Shown piece after piece: positions 8,859 to 19,372 of a DNA stretch of 64,000 bases. The position numbers and the translations under genes are program-made. Numbering within the stretch: the stretch's first letter is position 1; each line of letters opens with the position of its first letter. The stretch spans positions 62,001 to 126,000 of the forward strand of contig LICG01000001.1 of NCBI GenBank assembly GCA_001438205.1, given 5' to 3'. The notes beneath the pieces were generated by a model. It was not told the origin of the DNA. It made no database searches and saw only the letters and a list, made by a program, of their open reading frames with translations. This DNA comes from Cryomorphaceae bacterium BACL7 MAG-120322-bin74 (GTDB lineage: Bacteria; Bacteroidota; Bacteroidia; Flavobacteriales; Schleiferiaceae).

Positions 8859-8866
8859 TACTTTTG
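8859..8866 (+). promoter_or_regulatory. Promoter -7 box of holA
   Basis: TACTTTTG is a perfect TAnnTTTG match and ends only four bases before the holA ATG at 8871, which would make the transcript leaderless or nearly so. The 110-base gap 8761-8870 shows no other feature. Confidence 0.55.
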
Positions 8867-8870
8867 AAGG

Positions 8871-9878
8871 ATGGCGGTTACCCTAGATGTATTGCAACGT
8901 GAATGGCAGGCCAAAACCTTCCGTCCCGTGTATGTTTTTGCTGGGGATGAACCTTTTTTCATGGACCAAGCCATGGAGGCATTAGCGACGCAAACGCTGG
9001 AGAAGCATGAAAGGGACTTCAATCTGACCGTGCTTTATGGCCGCGATACCGATGCAGGAAGTGTGATAAGTGAAGCGAAGCGCTTTCCTATGATGGCCGA
9101 GCGTACGGTCGTGTTGGTGAAAGAAGCACAGAATTTGAAGGACCTTGAAGCGCTTTCCGCCTATGTAAACCAACCTCAGCCCAGTACTATTTTGGCACTG
9201 GCCCTCAAGGGAAAAAAGTTGGATAAGCGCAAAGCATTGTTCAAAGCCTTACAAAAACAGGATGCCGTCTACCTAGAATTCCCCAAACTCTATGACAACC
9301 AAGTACCGAGTTGGGTAGAAGCCCAAGGGCGTGCGATGGGCCTGAAGCTCAGCGGCAAGGCAGCTGCACTCCTCGCAGAGTACATTGGTTCAGACCTTTC
9401 CCGTATCTACCACGAGCTTGAAAAATTGCTCGCCTTTGTTGGAGAAGGGGGAGAAGTCAGCGCGCAAACCATTGAAGAAAAGACCGGTATTAGCAGAGAA
9501 TTCAACACATTTGAGTTGATCAAGGCGCTGGCTATTAAAGATGCAGACCAAGCGTATCGCATTGCCAAGAGTATGGGACAAAATCCTAAAAACAATCCCT
9601 TGGTGGTGACGCTTTCCTTGTTGTATGGCAACTTTTCTAAGGCATTGGTATACGGGGCCTTGCCAGATAAAAATCCCCGAACCTCAGCCGCAGCACTTAA
9701 AGTGTCTGAATTTGCCTTACGTGATGTGGCGCGTTTAGCCCAGTCTTATCCCCCTGCAAAATTGGTACGCATCGTGGGGTATCTTCGTGACGCAGACCGC
9801 CAAGCAAAGGGTATGGGCGCACCCCATATAACTGATTCTGACATCTTGCATGAGATCCTTTTCAAAATCCTGTACTAG
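8871..9878 (+). CDS. holA: DNA polymerase III subunit delta
   Basis: Clamp-loader delta subunit, which opens the beta sliding clamp during replication. The 335-residue protein begins MAVTLDVLQREWQ and has the N-terminal AAA+-like fold with PVYVFAGDEPFFMDQAMEAL. This is followed by KRFPMMAERTVVLVKEA, PSTILALALKGKKLDKRK and the helical C-terminal region containing GSDLSRIYHELEKLLAF. Length is typical (~330-345). The last 29 bases overlap the start of the downstream TonB-dependent receptor in another frame. Confidence 0.93.
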   Translation: MAVTLDVLQREWQAKTFRPVYVFAGDEPFFMDQAMEALATQTLEKHERDFNLTVLYGRDTDAGSVISEAKRFPMMAERTVVLVKEAQNLKDLEALSAYVNQPQPSTILALALKGKKLDKRKALFKALQKQDAVYLEFPKLYDNQVPSWVEAQGRAMGLKLSGKAAALLAEYIGSDLSRIYHELEKLLAFVGEGGEVSAQTIEEKTGISREFNTFELIKALAIKDADQAYRIAKSMGQNPKNNPLVVTLSLLYGNFSKALVYGALPDKNPRTSAAALKVSEFALRDVARLAQSYPPAKLVRIVGYLRDADRQAKGMGAPHITDSDILHEILFKILY

Positions 9879-12177
9879 CCTTTTCTTCCTTCTATATTCT
9901 GCAGGAATGTTATTCGCCCAAAGTCCCCTTCCAGGTGGACTGCGCGGCAATATTCAAGAGATGGGCAGTCAAATGCCCCTGGAATACGCCCAAATCATCC
10001 TTACAGCTGAGGCAGGAGGGAAGACTTTTGATGCCTTTACCAATTCGGATGGCTATTTTCAAATGAATGGCCTCCTCGTCGGCAATTACATCGCACAGGT
10101 AAAATTAGCCGGCTTCAAAACCATGTCCCGCGCTATTCAAGTGAAGTCCGGGCGTATTGGATTTGAGCGTTTTCTTTTAGAAGAGTCCGTGGTCACCCTA
10201 GACGACGTTGTGATTGACGTAAGGCGCCAGGAGCAGCAAACCAAGGTGGCAACTGCGTTGGTTCAACTCAGCCCTAAGTCGATTACTACATTTTCTATTG
10301 GTGGCGAACCAGATTTGATGCGCGCCTTGCAAGTCTTACCGGGTGTGATTACCACAGGAGACCAAGGGGGACAGTTGTACATACGTGGTGGTGCACCTAT
10401 CCAAAACCTAGTAAAATTGGATGGGATGATCTTGTACAATCCCTTCCACAGTATTGGTTTTTTCTCCGTCTTTGATACCGATATTTTGCAAAAAGCGGAT
10501 GTGTATACAGCGGGCTTTGGTGCCCAATATGGCGGTAGGAACTCTTCGGTCATGGATATACGCACCCGAAGTGGAAATCGGCAACGCATCGCAGGGAAGG
10601 TGAGTGGCTCTACCTACATGGGCAAAGCTCTTATAGAATTACCCATGGGGGAACGTGGCAGTGATGGCTTGGCACCAAGTTCGTTGTTGATTAGTGCAAA
10701 AACGTCCTACCTAGATGTCTTGGCGCCCTACGTATATCCCTATGTGGCAACGGAATTTGGAGGCCTGCCCTTTGAATTCAGCGACTTGTATGGCAAGTAC
10801 ACGGTAGAGTCAAAAGGCGGAAACAAAGCGAATCTTTTTGGATTCAATTTTAGTGACGCGGTGCAGTTTGCGGGAGATAAGTCGATCTCATGGAATTCTA
10901 CGGGATATGGTGCAGACTTCTTTGTGGTGCCAGCTTCTTCGGGAACCATCATTGAAGGCCACTTAGCGCAAAGTGATTACGTCATTCAATCCACTGAACT
11001 AGAAAATCGTCCAAGGGAAAGTCAAATTGACGGTTTCAATGGTGGACTAGATTTTACCTACTTGTTGCGCAAGTATGATGAGTTCAAATACGGTTTGGAA
11101 TTTGTGGGATACCATACCAAATACCAGTATACCAATACGGTGGGCCGAACCCTCGAGCAGGAGCAAAACACGACTGAATTGGGCGGATATGTGGATTATA
11201 AGCGTCAACAAGGTCGTTGGCTTTTGCAGCCAGGATTGCGCTTGCACAATTATGGTTCGCTTGCCGTTGTGCGCGTCGAGCCACGCCTTGGTTTGAAATA
11301 CAATGCCACCGAATATTTGCGCTTTAAACTTTCGGCCGGCCGCTATTCTCAAAACTTGGTTGCGGCCAACAGCGACCGTGATGTGGTGAATCTTTTTTAC
11401 GGCTTCCTGAGCGGTGCAGATGACTTACCCAGTGAGTTCAATGGCAAACCCTTAAATACCAAATTGCAAACAGCGGATCACTTAGTCTTTGGGGGTGAAT
11501 GGAACGTGGTAGGTCGATGGACGTTGGAGTTAGAGGGCTATGTAAAACGTTTTAATCAGATCACCAATATCAACCGGTACAAGATTTACGATGACATTCC
11601 GGTCTATGAGGATCAGCCTGAAAGTTTGCGTAAAGATTTCATGGTAGAAACAGGCCTGGCAAGGGGTCTTGATGCCTTGGTCACGTATGAAGACAAGCAT
11701 TGGTACTTCTGGGGGGTATATTCTTTGGGTAAGGTGACTCGATACGATGGGGTCACCACTTATGCGCCGCAATTTGACCGTCGTCATAACTTAAACCTTT
11801 TAGTAGCGTACAAGGGAACGAAAGATTGGGAAGTAAATGTTCGCTGGAACTATGGCTCAGGATTCCCCTTTACGCCTATCCGAGGGTACTATGAGCAACA
11901 GACTTTTACAAACCCTCAGGGTCAGCCTTTTATTGATTATCCCTACACAACGCAAAATGGCCAAATGGGCATCCTCTATGGCGATTTAAATAGTCAAAGA
12001 TTGCCAGCGTATCACCGATTGGACATGACAGCAAAGAAAAATTGGCAGCTCACCAAAACGCAGCGCGTAGAAATGGCTTTGGCGGCAACCAATGTATATA
12101 ATCGTCCGAATATTTTTTATTACGATACACCCCGTGCAAAAAGGGTAAATCAATTGCCAATTATGCCCACATTGATG

Positions 12178-12195
<18 letters not shown>
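9850..12195 (+). CDS. TonB-dependent receptor with carboxypeptidase-regulatory-like N-terminal domain
   Basis: Outer-membrane transporter of 781 residues. A signal peptide (about residues 1-24, ending LFAQ) is followed by a CarboxypepD_reg-like beta-sandwich (~28-115), then a plug domain (~120-230) with LMRALQVLPGV, LYIRGGAPIQN and LDGMILYNPFH. The rest is a beta-barrel ending in a C-terminal aromatic-type strand, LMLSYAF. The start overlaps holA by 29 bases; later methionines would remove the signal peptide, so this start is kept. No SusD-like partner lies next to it, so a polysaccharide-uptake role is not supported. The substrate is unknown. Confidence 0.9.
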
Positions 12196-13839
<1,644 letters not shown>

Positions 13840-13840
13840 C

Positions 13841-15613
13841 ATGTTAGAAGAAAAATCCATTGACCGCAACCAGATTGTGGGGTTTGTCCTCATTGCGGCC
13901 ATCCTCTTTGGTATGAGCTTTTGGGCTTCGGAAACGCAGCCCGCAGAAACTAAAACCCAAGAAACAACTACAGACCTGGCTAAGGATGATGCGGCACAAG
14001 AAGCGCCTGCTGCCCCTGTCTCAGATGCCGTGCCTATGCTGGTGGAAGCTTCGGATAGTGCGGCACTCGCCCCTGAAAATATTGTGCTAGAGAATGAAGT
14101 CGTTAAATACACTTTTACCACTGCAGGCGCCCAACTCCTTGAAGTTCAATTAAAGGACTTTAAGCGATACAATGGTGAAGACCTCTACCTGGTGCAAGGA
14201 CGTCAATCCATGACAGGTGCCCATCAAGGGATCTTTGTGGCAGTTATTGCAGAGGGGAATGATGGGTCCCAATCGTTGACGATGACGTCGGGCACCACCG
14301 CATGGACTTACATTTTGGGTGCTAGTAATGCCTATGGTCTCAACTGGTCACTAGATATGGACGGTGCTGCCAATGTTACTTTGGATTGGAAACAGGACGG
14401 GATTCGTCAAGAAAAAAGCCTAGAAAATGAGGCGCAAAATACCTCCACGTACTTTTGGGATGCGACGGATCAATCGGACGATTATCTCAGCGATGGGCGC
14501 GATGATGAAGAGTCGGTAACCAACATTGCGTGGGTTGCCCATAAGCAGCAATACTTCTCTAGCATCTTTACTAGTGAGACCCCCTTTTCACAGGCGCATT
14601 TGCTTACACAGACGCCAGCCATCACGGATACGGGCTTTACCCGTTTATTTAGGTCAAGCCTCACATTAGCTGGGAGCAACGGAGGAGTTCATGCCAAAGG
14701 GTTATGGTACCATGGTCCGAATCAATACAACCTCCTTAAAGACTACGATCAGCATTTTGATGAAATCATCCCATTTGGTTGGGGCATTTTTGGATGGATT
14801 TCAAAAGGCGCTGTGATACCTATGTTCAACTTATTTGATGGTTTCGGCTGGAATTATGGCCTGATCATCTTTTTAATGGCCCTTATTATCAAGTTGGCCT
14901 TATCGCCCCTTACATTCTCTTCGTACAAGAGCATGGCGAAGATGCGGGTGTTAAAGCCTGAGTTAGACGAAATCAATGAGCGCCACAAAGACAGTGATGC
15001 AGCCAAAAAGCAGCAAGAAGTCATGTCCTTGTATCAAAAGGTGGGTGTAAACCCCCTAGGAGGGTGTATTCCCCAGTTATTGCAATTCCCTATTCTCATT
15101 GCCATGTTTCGCTTTTTTCCCGCGAGCATTGAATTGCGTCAACAGTCGTTCTTATGGGCAACGGATTTGTCATCGTATGACTCTGTTTTTGAGTTTGGTC
15201 AATGGTTTACCATTCCCTTTTATGGTGATCATGTGAGTTTGTTTACCATTTTGATGGCGATTTCTACGTATATCTATACCAAGTTCAATAATTCCATGAC
15301 GCCTCAATCAGGGAATAGTATGATGCAACAACAAATGGTCATCATCCAATACCTCATGCCCGTGATGCTTTTGGTTTGGTTCAATAATTATGCTTCGGGC
15401 CTTTCTTTCTATTACTTTGTAAGTAACATTTTAATTTTTGGTCAGCAGTGGATGATTCGTCGCTTCTTTATTGATGAAGAATCGATTCATGCCAAATTGA
15501 TGGCCAATAAAGCGAATGGCGGTAAGACCTCAAAATTGCAACAGCGTATGAATGATATGATGGAAGCCCAAAAAGAAGGGGGAAATCGTCGCATGCGCCG
15601 TCAAGAGAAGTAA
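13841..15613 (+). CDS. yidC: Membrane protein insertase YidC
   Basis: Inserts and folds inner-membrane proteins, with or without SecYEG. The 590-residue protein has an N-terminal helix (about 9-26), a large periplasmic beta-sandwich (~55-340) and the conserved 60 kDa inner-membrane domain (~345-560). The latter contains YNYGLIIFLMALIIKLAL-like TM2, LKPELDEINERHKD, QQEVMSLYQKVGVNPLGGC and FRFFPASIELR. A basic tail (GGNRRMRRQEK) may contact ribosomes. The pyrG-yidC pairing is close (one base) and a terminator hairpin follows at 15687-15735. Confidence 0.97.
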   Translation: MLEEKSIDRNQIVGFVLIAAILFGMSFWASETQPAETKTQETTTDLAKDDAAQEAPAAPVSDAVPMLVEASDSAALAPENIVLENEVVKYTFTTAGAQLLEVQLKDFKRYNGEDLYLVQGRQSMTGAHQGIFVAVIAEGNDGSQSLTMTSGTTAWTYILGASNAYGLNWSLDMDGAANVTLDWKQDGIRQEKSLENEAQNTSTYFWDATDQSDDYLSDGRDDEESVTNIAWVAHKQQYFSSIFTSETPFSQAHLLTQTPAITDTGFTRLFRSSLTLAGSNGGVHAKGLWYHGPNQYNLLKDYDQHFDEIIPFGWGIFGWISKGAVIPMFNLFDGFGWNYGLIIFLMALIIKLALSPLTFSSYKSMAKMRVLKPELDEINERHKDSDAAKKQQEVMSLYQKVGVNPLGGCIPQLLQFPILIAMFRFFPASIELRQQSFLWATDLSSYDSVFEFGQWFTIPFYGDHVSLFTILMAISTYIYTKFNNSMTPQSGNSMMQQQMVIIQYLMPVMLLVWFNNYASGLSFYYFVSNILIFGQQWMIRRFFIDEESIHAKLMANKANGGKTSKLQQRMNDMMEAQKEGGNRRMRRQEK

Positions 15614-15686
15614 CAGGTCATAACGAAGCCATCCTGAGCTTCATTTTACAGCCTGGAGAAAGGATGATGGTCAACCTATTTTCGCA

Positions 15687-15735
15687 TTAAAAGCAGATCC
15701 CCGCGTTCTTCGATGGACCGGGGATCTGCATTTTA
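15687..15735 (+). terminator. Hairpin downstream of yidC
   Basis: Perfect 11-bp inverted repeat GCAGATCCCCG (15693-15703) / CGGGGATCTGC (15719-15729) with a 15-base loop, flanked by TTAAAA and ATTTTAA that extend the stem with one bulge. The T-tract is short, so termination is likely but not textbook. Confidence 0.6.
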
Positions 15736-15929
15736 AAGAAGGGGGAAGCATAGGACTTTGTCCAGCAATAGAATCAATTTTCAGCTTTTGGCTCAGGCTA
15801 CTCTTCCGAAATACAGATCATATCTGATTGGGATGGTGAGGTCTGCCTAATACGCAAAAGGACATGGACTTGTGCGCGTGGTTACATGCCGCTTATGGGA
15901 ATCAAGGCTAGGCCACAATGGCGCGAGAG
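15736..15929. other. Non-coding stretch within the 545-base yidC/Omp28 gap
   Basis: I see no convincing ORF, RNA gene or promoter here. The whole gap is 15614-16158: hairpin at 15687-15735, this stretch, an acetyltransferase-like remnant (15930-16108) and a terminator (16110-16138). Confidence 0.5.
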
Positions 15930-16108
15930 GTAACTATACGCTGGGCAGAAGAGCAAAAAACAGACAGACTATGATAGTGCAGCACCATGTTGAGCATAGG
16001 GCTTCTGCTAAGGTGTTAAAGCATCTTGGCTTTCAAGAAATAAGGGGAGCGGATGGCCACGCCGAAAAAGACGTGTGTCAATACCAACGAATAGCGCTGT
16101 TAAAATGA
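15930..16108 (+). pseudogene. Remnant of a GNAT acetyltransferase C-terminus
   Basis: The frame ending at the TGA at 16106-16108 encodes MIVQHHVEHRASAKVLKHLG and then FQEI, the typical end of RimJ/RimL-type GNAT N-acetyltransferases (acetyl-CoA-binding N-x-x-S-x-x-V-L-x-x-LGF pattern, with His in place of Asn). The helix expected just before it (TIRWAEEQK) lies in the +1 frame (15930 onward). The frames meet near an A6 run at 15955-15960, so loss of one base there would explain the break. No acceptable N-terminal domain is visible upstream. Probably a decayed gene; a sequencing error is an alternative for the frameshift but not for the missing N-terminus. Confidence 0.45.
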
Positions 16109-16109
16109 A

Positions 16110-16138
16110 AAAAGGCGCACCCAGAGGGCGCGCCTTTT
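16110..16138. terminator. Bidirectional intrinsic terminator
   Basis: AAAAGGCGC (16110-16118) / GCGCCTTTT (16130-16138), a 9-bp stem with an 11-base loop, with A and T tracts on both sides so it works in either direction. It serves the minus-strand Omp28-like gene ending at 16159. Confidence 0.75.
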
Positions 16139-16158
16139 AAAATCTGAATTGGAAGGTC

Positions 16159-17091
16159 TTATTTGCCTTCGTAGCCGTTTACAAAAAGAACGCCTGCAGT
16201 GCCATCAAAGCGCTCAGACCAGATCACCGTAACAACTTCATATTCTACACCCGGAAAAGCAGGAAGCAATTTTGGAAGCTTCAGTTGGATAGGGGTATAC
16301 TTTGATCCAAAGATGTCACCCTTGAAATACGAGCGTCCCAATGGGTTTACCGTATCAAGGGTAACGCCCCAATCAAAAGCTGTCACGCCTTGTACTACGG
16401 GAATATGGTCATGGGTGTAAACGTCACCGGCTTTTCTGCCCACCGTATCAACAGCCCAAGTGGAAGGAGTCACACCGGACCCCGTCGTAACAATAGGTAC
16501 GGAAGAAACTTGGTTTAAGTTGACGGGCATACTGTTTACGGTGTATTCACGTGCTTCAATACCTGTTGCGAGCAAATAGCTCTGAACGAAGTAAGAAGTG
16601 TTCTTGCTGTCTTCAAAGAATTGCACTTTGATATCCACAATCACGGTATCACCTTCTGCATTTTCATGCGTAATGTGCGCAACACCGACAACGGGAATAC
16701 CGCTCAAAGCAGCACTTACTGGGCCAGAAACACTTTGGCCAGCATCAGCATTGTTGACATAGAAGTTAGGAACCCCACTCGTAGGGAATGTATTGTTCAA
16801 TAAAGTTTGAACTGGGGTAACAAGAGGGTCTCCGGTATGTGAGGCAAAGCCAATGACGCGGATATTGCTATCGCCATCCACATTGTACTTGCGCATTTCT
16901 TTTAACATCAATGCTGCACCATTTGGGCAATATTGACACCACGTACCCGTGGTTTCGATTAAGAAAGCTTTTTGATCTTCCGTTACCACCAAATCATCGG
17001 TGATATACTTTTCGGGAGTGGGCTCTGGTTCATTCGTTGTGCAGCTTGCAAAGGCAATGGCGACAAGGGAGAGCACTACATACTTTTTCAT
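16159..17091 (-). CDS. Omp28-related lipoprotein with thioredoxin-like CxxC
   Basis: A 310-residue protein starting at the ATG at 17091 (MKKYVVLSLVAIAFASC), with a lipobox whose Cys17 would be lipidated; a longer frame exists upstream but would bury the signal. Shortly after comes FLIETTGTWCQYCPNGA, a thioredoxin-like active-site CxxC, then a beta-rich C-terminal domain. This is the layout of the Omp28-related family common in Bacteroidota. It is probably an envelope thiol-disulfide or adhesin-like lipoprotein; substrate unknown. It follows the endonuclease-like gene on the same strand, starting 6 bases after that stop. Confidence 0.82.
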   Translation of the reverse strand: MKKYVVLSLVAIAFASCTTNEPEPTPEKYITDDLVVTEDQKAFLIETTGTWCQYCPNGAALMLKEMRKYNVDGDSNIRVIGFASHTGDPLVTPVQTLLNNTFPTSGVPNFYVNNADAGQSVSGPVSAALSGIPVVGVAHITHENAEGDTVIVDIKVQFFEDSKNTSYFVQSYLLATGIEAREYTVNSMPVNLNQVSSVPIVTTGSGVTPSTWAVDTVGRKAGDVYTHDHIPVVQGVTAFDWGVTLDTVNPLGRSYFKGDIFGSKYTPIQLKLPKLLPAFPGVEYEVVTVIWSERFDGTAGVLFVNGYEGK

Positions 17092-17096
17092 GGTAC

Positions 17097-18050
17097 TTAA
17101 CGTGTAGAAGTTGAACCATAAATATACGGAGATACGGGGTTCTTCCACACTTTGATGAACAAGGGTAGGTGGTCGGATGCGCCTCCGTAGTATTTCCCCG
17201 CGTAAAAGGTGGGTTTAATGGTGGGGCTGTTGCCTGGCTTTGAGTGCGTTCCGAAGGGTATTGCCTGATATGCTCCCTGCCATTGGGATGAAACCGAAGA
17301 CCAAGCACTATCCAAATGACTCCACCTCTTGCCAAAGGCATAGGTGCCCCATGGGATGATGGAATGTAATTCGATCAAGCCAATCTGAGACATCCAAATA
17401 CCGAGGGGTCCATTGGGATGCGTATTCAGATCTCCAATGATTAGGTCCACTTCTCGATGAGATACAAGAAGATCCAACGCTTCTTTTCTCACACGTTCAT
17501 TAGGCTGCCGCAGAGAGGGGAGGTGCACCCATACCAGCACGATGGTATCGTCCTCACTTTTAGACTGGAACAAAGTCCATACCCCTTCACGACTCTTTCC
17601 TGTGTGTACTTGCGCAATAAATGCAACGGAGTCTAGGCGCCATCGTTGATGGTTGTAGAAAACAGCTACGTCTATACCTCGTGCGTCCGGACTATCACGG
17701 TGGCAGCGCCACATAGGCCACTCCCAAGGAAAACTTTCCTGAAGATCATCTAATACTTGCGCATTTTCAACTTCGCAAACGCCTATGAAGTCTGGGATGT
17801 TTTGACCTGCGGCCGCGCGCAGGCCCTTGCTTAGCCGTTGCATTTTACGGTAATACCTGTAGCGTGTCCATTCTTTGATTCCATTTGGGGTGAAGTCATC
17901 ATCCCGCGTAGTAGGATCTTTCAGGGTGTCAAATGCATTTTCCAGATTCCACCAAAGCGCGATAAGGGTATCGCCATTTTCCGGCGCAGATTGTTTCACC
18001 CCTTCGGGGATCACATCACAGCAAAATAGGGACAGTAGAAAAAGAAGCAC
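17097..18050 (-). CDS. Endonuclease/exonuclease/phosphatase family protein
   Basis: A 317-residue protein of the Mg-dependent EEP superfamily (DNase I-like fold). Conserved motifs in order: WWNLENAFD (Asn of the metal site), IGVCEVEN (catalytic Glu), VWVHLPS, IIGDLNTHP (Asp/Asn) and the terminal SDHLPLF (catalytic Asp-His). It starts at a GTG (18050); no ATG is available in frame before a stop. The first residues (LLFLLSLFCC) resemble a short export or lipoprotein signal, as seen in many Bacteroidota relatives, so it may be periplasmic. Substrate (nucleic acid, phospholipid or other phosphate ester) is not determined. Confidence 0.85.
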   Translation of the reverse strand: MLLFLLSLFCCDVIPEGVKQSAPENGDTLIALWWNLENAFDTLKDPTTRDDDFTPNGIKEWTRYRYYRKMQRLSKGLRAAAGQNIPDFIGVCEVENAQVLDDLQESFPWEWPMWRCHRDSPDARGIDVAVFYNHQRWRLDSVAFIAQVHTGKSREGVWTLFQSKSEDDTIVLVWVHLPSLRQPNERVRKEALDLLVSHREVDLIIGDLNTHPNGPLGIWMSQIGLIELHSIIPWGTYAFGKRWSHLDSAWSSVSSQWQGAYQAIPFGTHSKPGNSPTIKPTFYAGKYYGGASDHLPLFIKVWKNPVSPYIYGSTSTR

Positions 18051-18125
18051 GGTCCAAAATTCTGCGCATGCCCCAAAAAAACCGGTTGAAAACGTCTAAA
18101 AATACTTGACAATCCCTACACAAGT

Positions 18126-19331
18126 TTATGGCCCGTTGGAAAGCCGAAATAAACACGCGTCGCCGTAGCTCAAAAATCGATATTCCTGAGCCAACGCTTG
18201 GGTATAGAGATCTTTCCAGGGGGACCCAATCCCAGCGGCAATTAGAAGAAGTAGGGTGCTCTGTGGCTGGTGGAAATTGGTCATCAAAAGATCGACAACC
18301 CGAAAAGAATAGGGCGGGGCGATCAAGAGGGCCGTATGGCTTGTAAGGCTGCTTTGACCTGTTTCGTCTAGATACGTCCCCAAGGCCCGCAGCGCTTCTG
18401 AACGCGACATTTTGGGTACATCAAGATCATAAGGGGTCCATTGATCCAACACTTTCGGTAAAGGCATGCCGCTAGCGCTAATGCAGCCTAGCCAGTACAC
18501 GCTCTCAAGTGTGCGCGCAGCCGTTGTGCCTACTGCCCAAATGGGTCGACCATCCGCCAGCGACTGCAAGGTCTCTCTGGTTATGTGGATCTCTTCCGCA
18601 TGCATGGGGTGGCCTTCCATCGCATCGACTAGGACGGGCTGAAAAGTTCCCGCACCCACATGCAATCGGACGGACTGAGTCTTCCAACCAAGGGCATCCA
18701 TGTCTGTGAGCAATGCTGGTGTCCAATGTAAGCCCGCCGTGGGCGCGGCAACTGAACCCTCCACTCGGGCAAAAACAGTTTGATAGCGATGTTGATCATG
18801 TTCCTCTGCCTTGCGTCGCATGTAGGGAGGTAGGGGCAGCTCACCTAGGTGTGCCAAGATCTCCGACCACGTTTTGGGTCCATCCCAAAAAAAACGCACG
18901 ACAGACACATCTCCTTCGATATGAATGCGCTCAGCAGACAGTGAATCCATTTGAAGGACTTGTCCCGCTTTCCATTTTTTTGAAAAACGCACCTTGCACC
19001 GCGCAATAAGTTCCCTGGTAGCTTCCATGGCTTGTTCGACTGAACCCGCTTCGGGACTCAAATAGAATAATTCAAAGGGGTGCGCCTCCCCGCGCGGGAA
19101 AAACAAGCGGGCCTGCACCACGCGGGTTTCATTCAAGACAAGGTGCCCGCCAGATCTAAAGCCAAGATCTTCTAATGCTGAAGCCATTTGCGCAACTTGG
19201 CGGTGGGATGTTTTCCCCTGGCCATGAACCAGCAGTTTTGCCGCATCACGCGGCTCTATGGCAAATTGGGCTATCCGGTCCTCTGGGAGTACATAGCTAT
19301 AGTCAGAAATGCGCAGTTGCTTCGGGTCCAT
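18126..19331 (-). CDS. queA: S-adenosylmethionine:tRNA ribosyltransferase-isomerase (QueA family)
   Basis: Transfers and isomerises the ribosyl group of SAM onto preQ1-modified tRNA to form epoxyqueuosine. Family motifs are present: LVLNETRVVQARL, LGELPLPPYM, YQTVFARVEGSVAAPTAGLH, RLHVGAGTFQPV, AVGTTAARTLES and LLMTNFHQPQSTLLLLIAA. At 401 residues it is longer than E. coli QueA (356), as is common in a Bacteroidota QueA-like group, so a diverged paralogue is possible; other queuosine genes are not in the window. It is divergent from a glycosyltransferase, with promoter boxes only 15 bases apart. Confidence 0.85.
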   Translation of the reverse strand: MDPKQLRISDYSYVLPEDRIAQFAIEPRDAAKLLVHGQGKTSHRQVAQMASALEDLGFRSGGHLVLNETRVVQARLFFPRGEAHPFELFYLSPEAGSVEQAMEATRELIARCKVRFSKKWKAGQVLQMDSLSAERIHIEGDVSVVRFFWDGPKTWSEILAHLGELPLPPYMRRKAEEHDQHRYQTVFARVEGSVAAPTAGLHWTPALLTDMDALGWKTQSVRLHVGAGTFQPVLVDAMEGHPMHAEEIHITRETLQSLADGRPIWAVGTTAARTLESVYWLGCISASGMPLPKVLDQWTPYDLDVPKMSRSEALRALGTYLDETGQSSLTSHTALLIAPPYSFRVVDLLMTNFHQPQSTLLLLIAAGIGSPWKDLYTQALAQEYRFLSYGDACLFRLSNGP

Positions 19332-19336
19332 GGCTG

Positions 19337-19344
19337 CAAAGATA
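19337..19344 (-). promoter_or_regulatory. Promoter -7 box of queA
   Basis: TATCTTTG on the minus strand, a perfect TAnnTTTG match, ends five bases before the queA ATG at 19331, implying a leaderless transcript. Confidence 0.55.
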
Positions 19345-19359
19345 GCCGTTGCTATGGCC

Positions 19360-19367
19360 TACCTTCG
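19360..19367 (+). promoter_or_regulatory. Promoter-like box of the two-domain glycosyltransferase
   Basis: TACCTTCG, one mismatch from TAnnTTTG, ends five bases before the ATG at 19373. It faces away from the queA box across a 15-base interval (19345-19359). Confidence 0.4.
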
Positions 19368-19372
19368 TGGGT

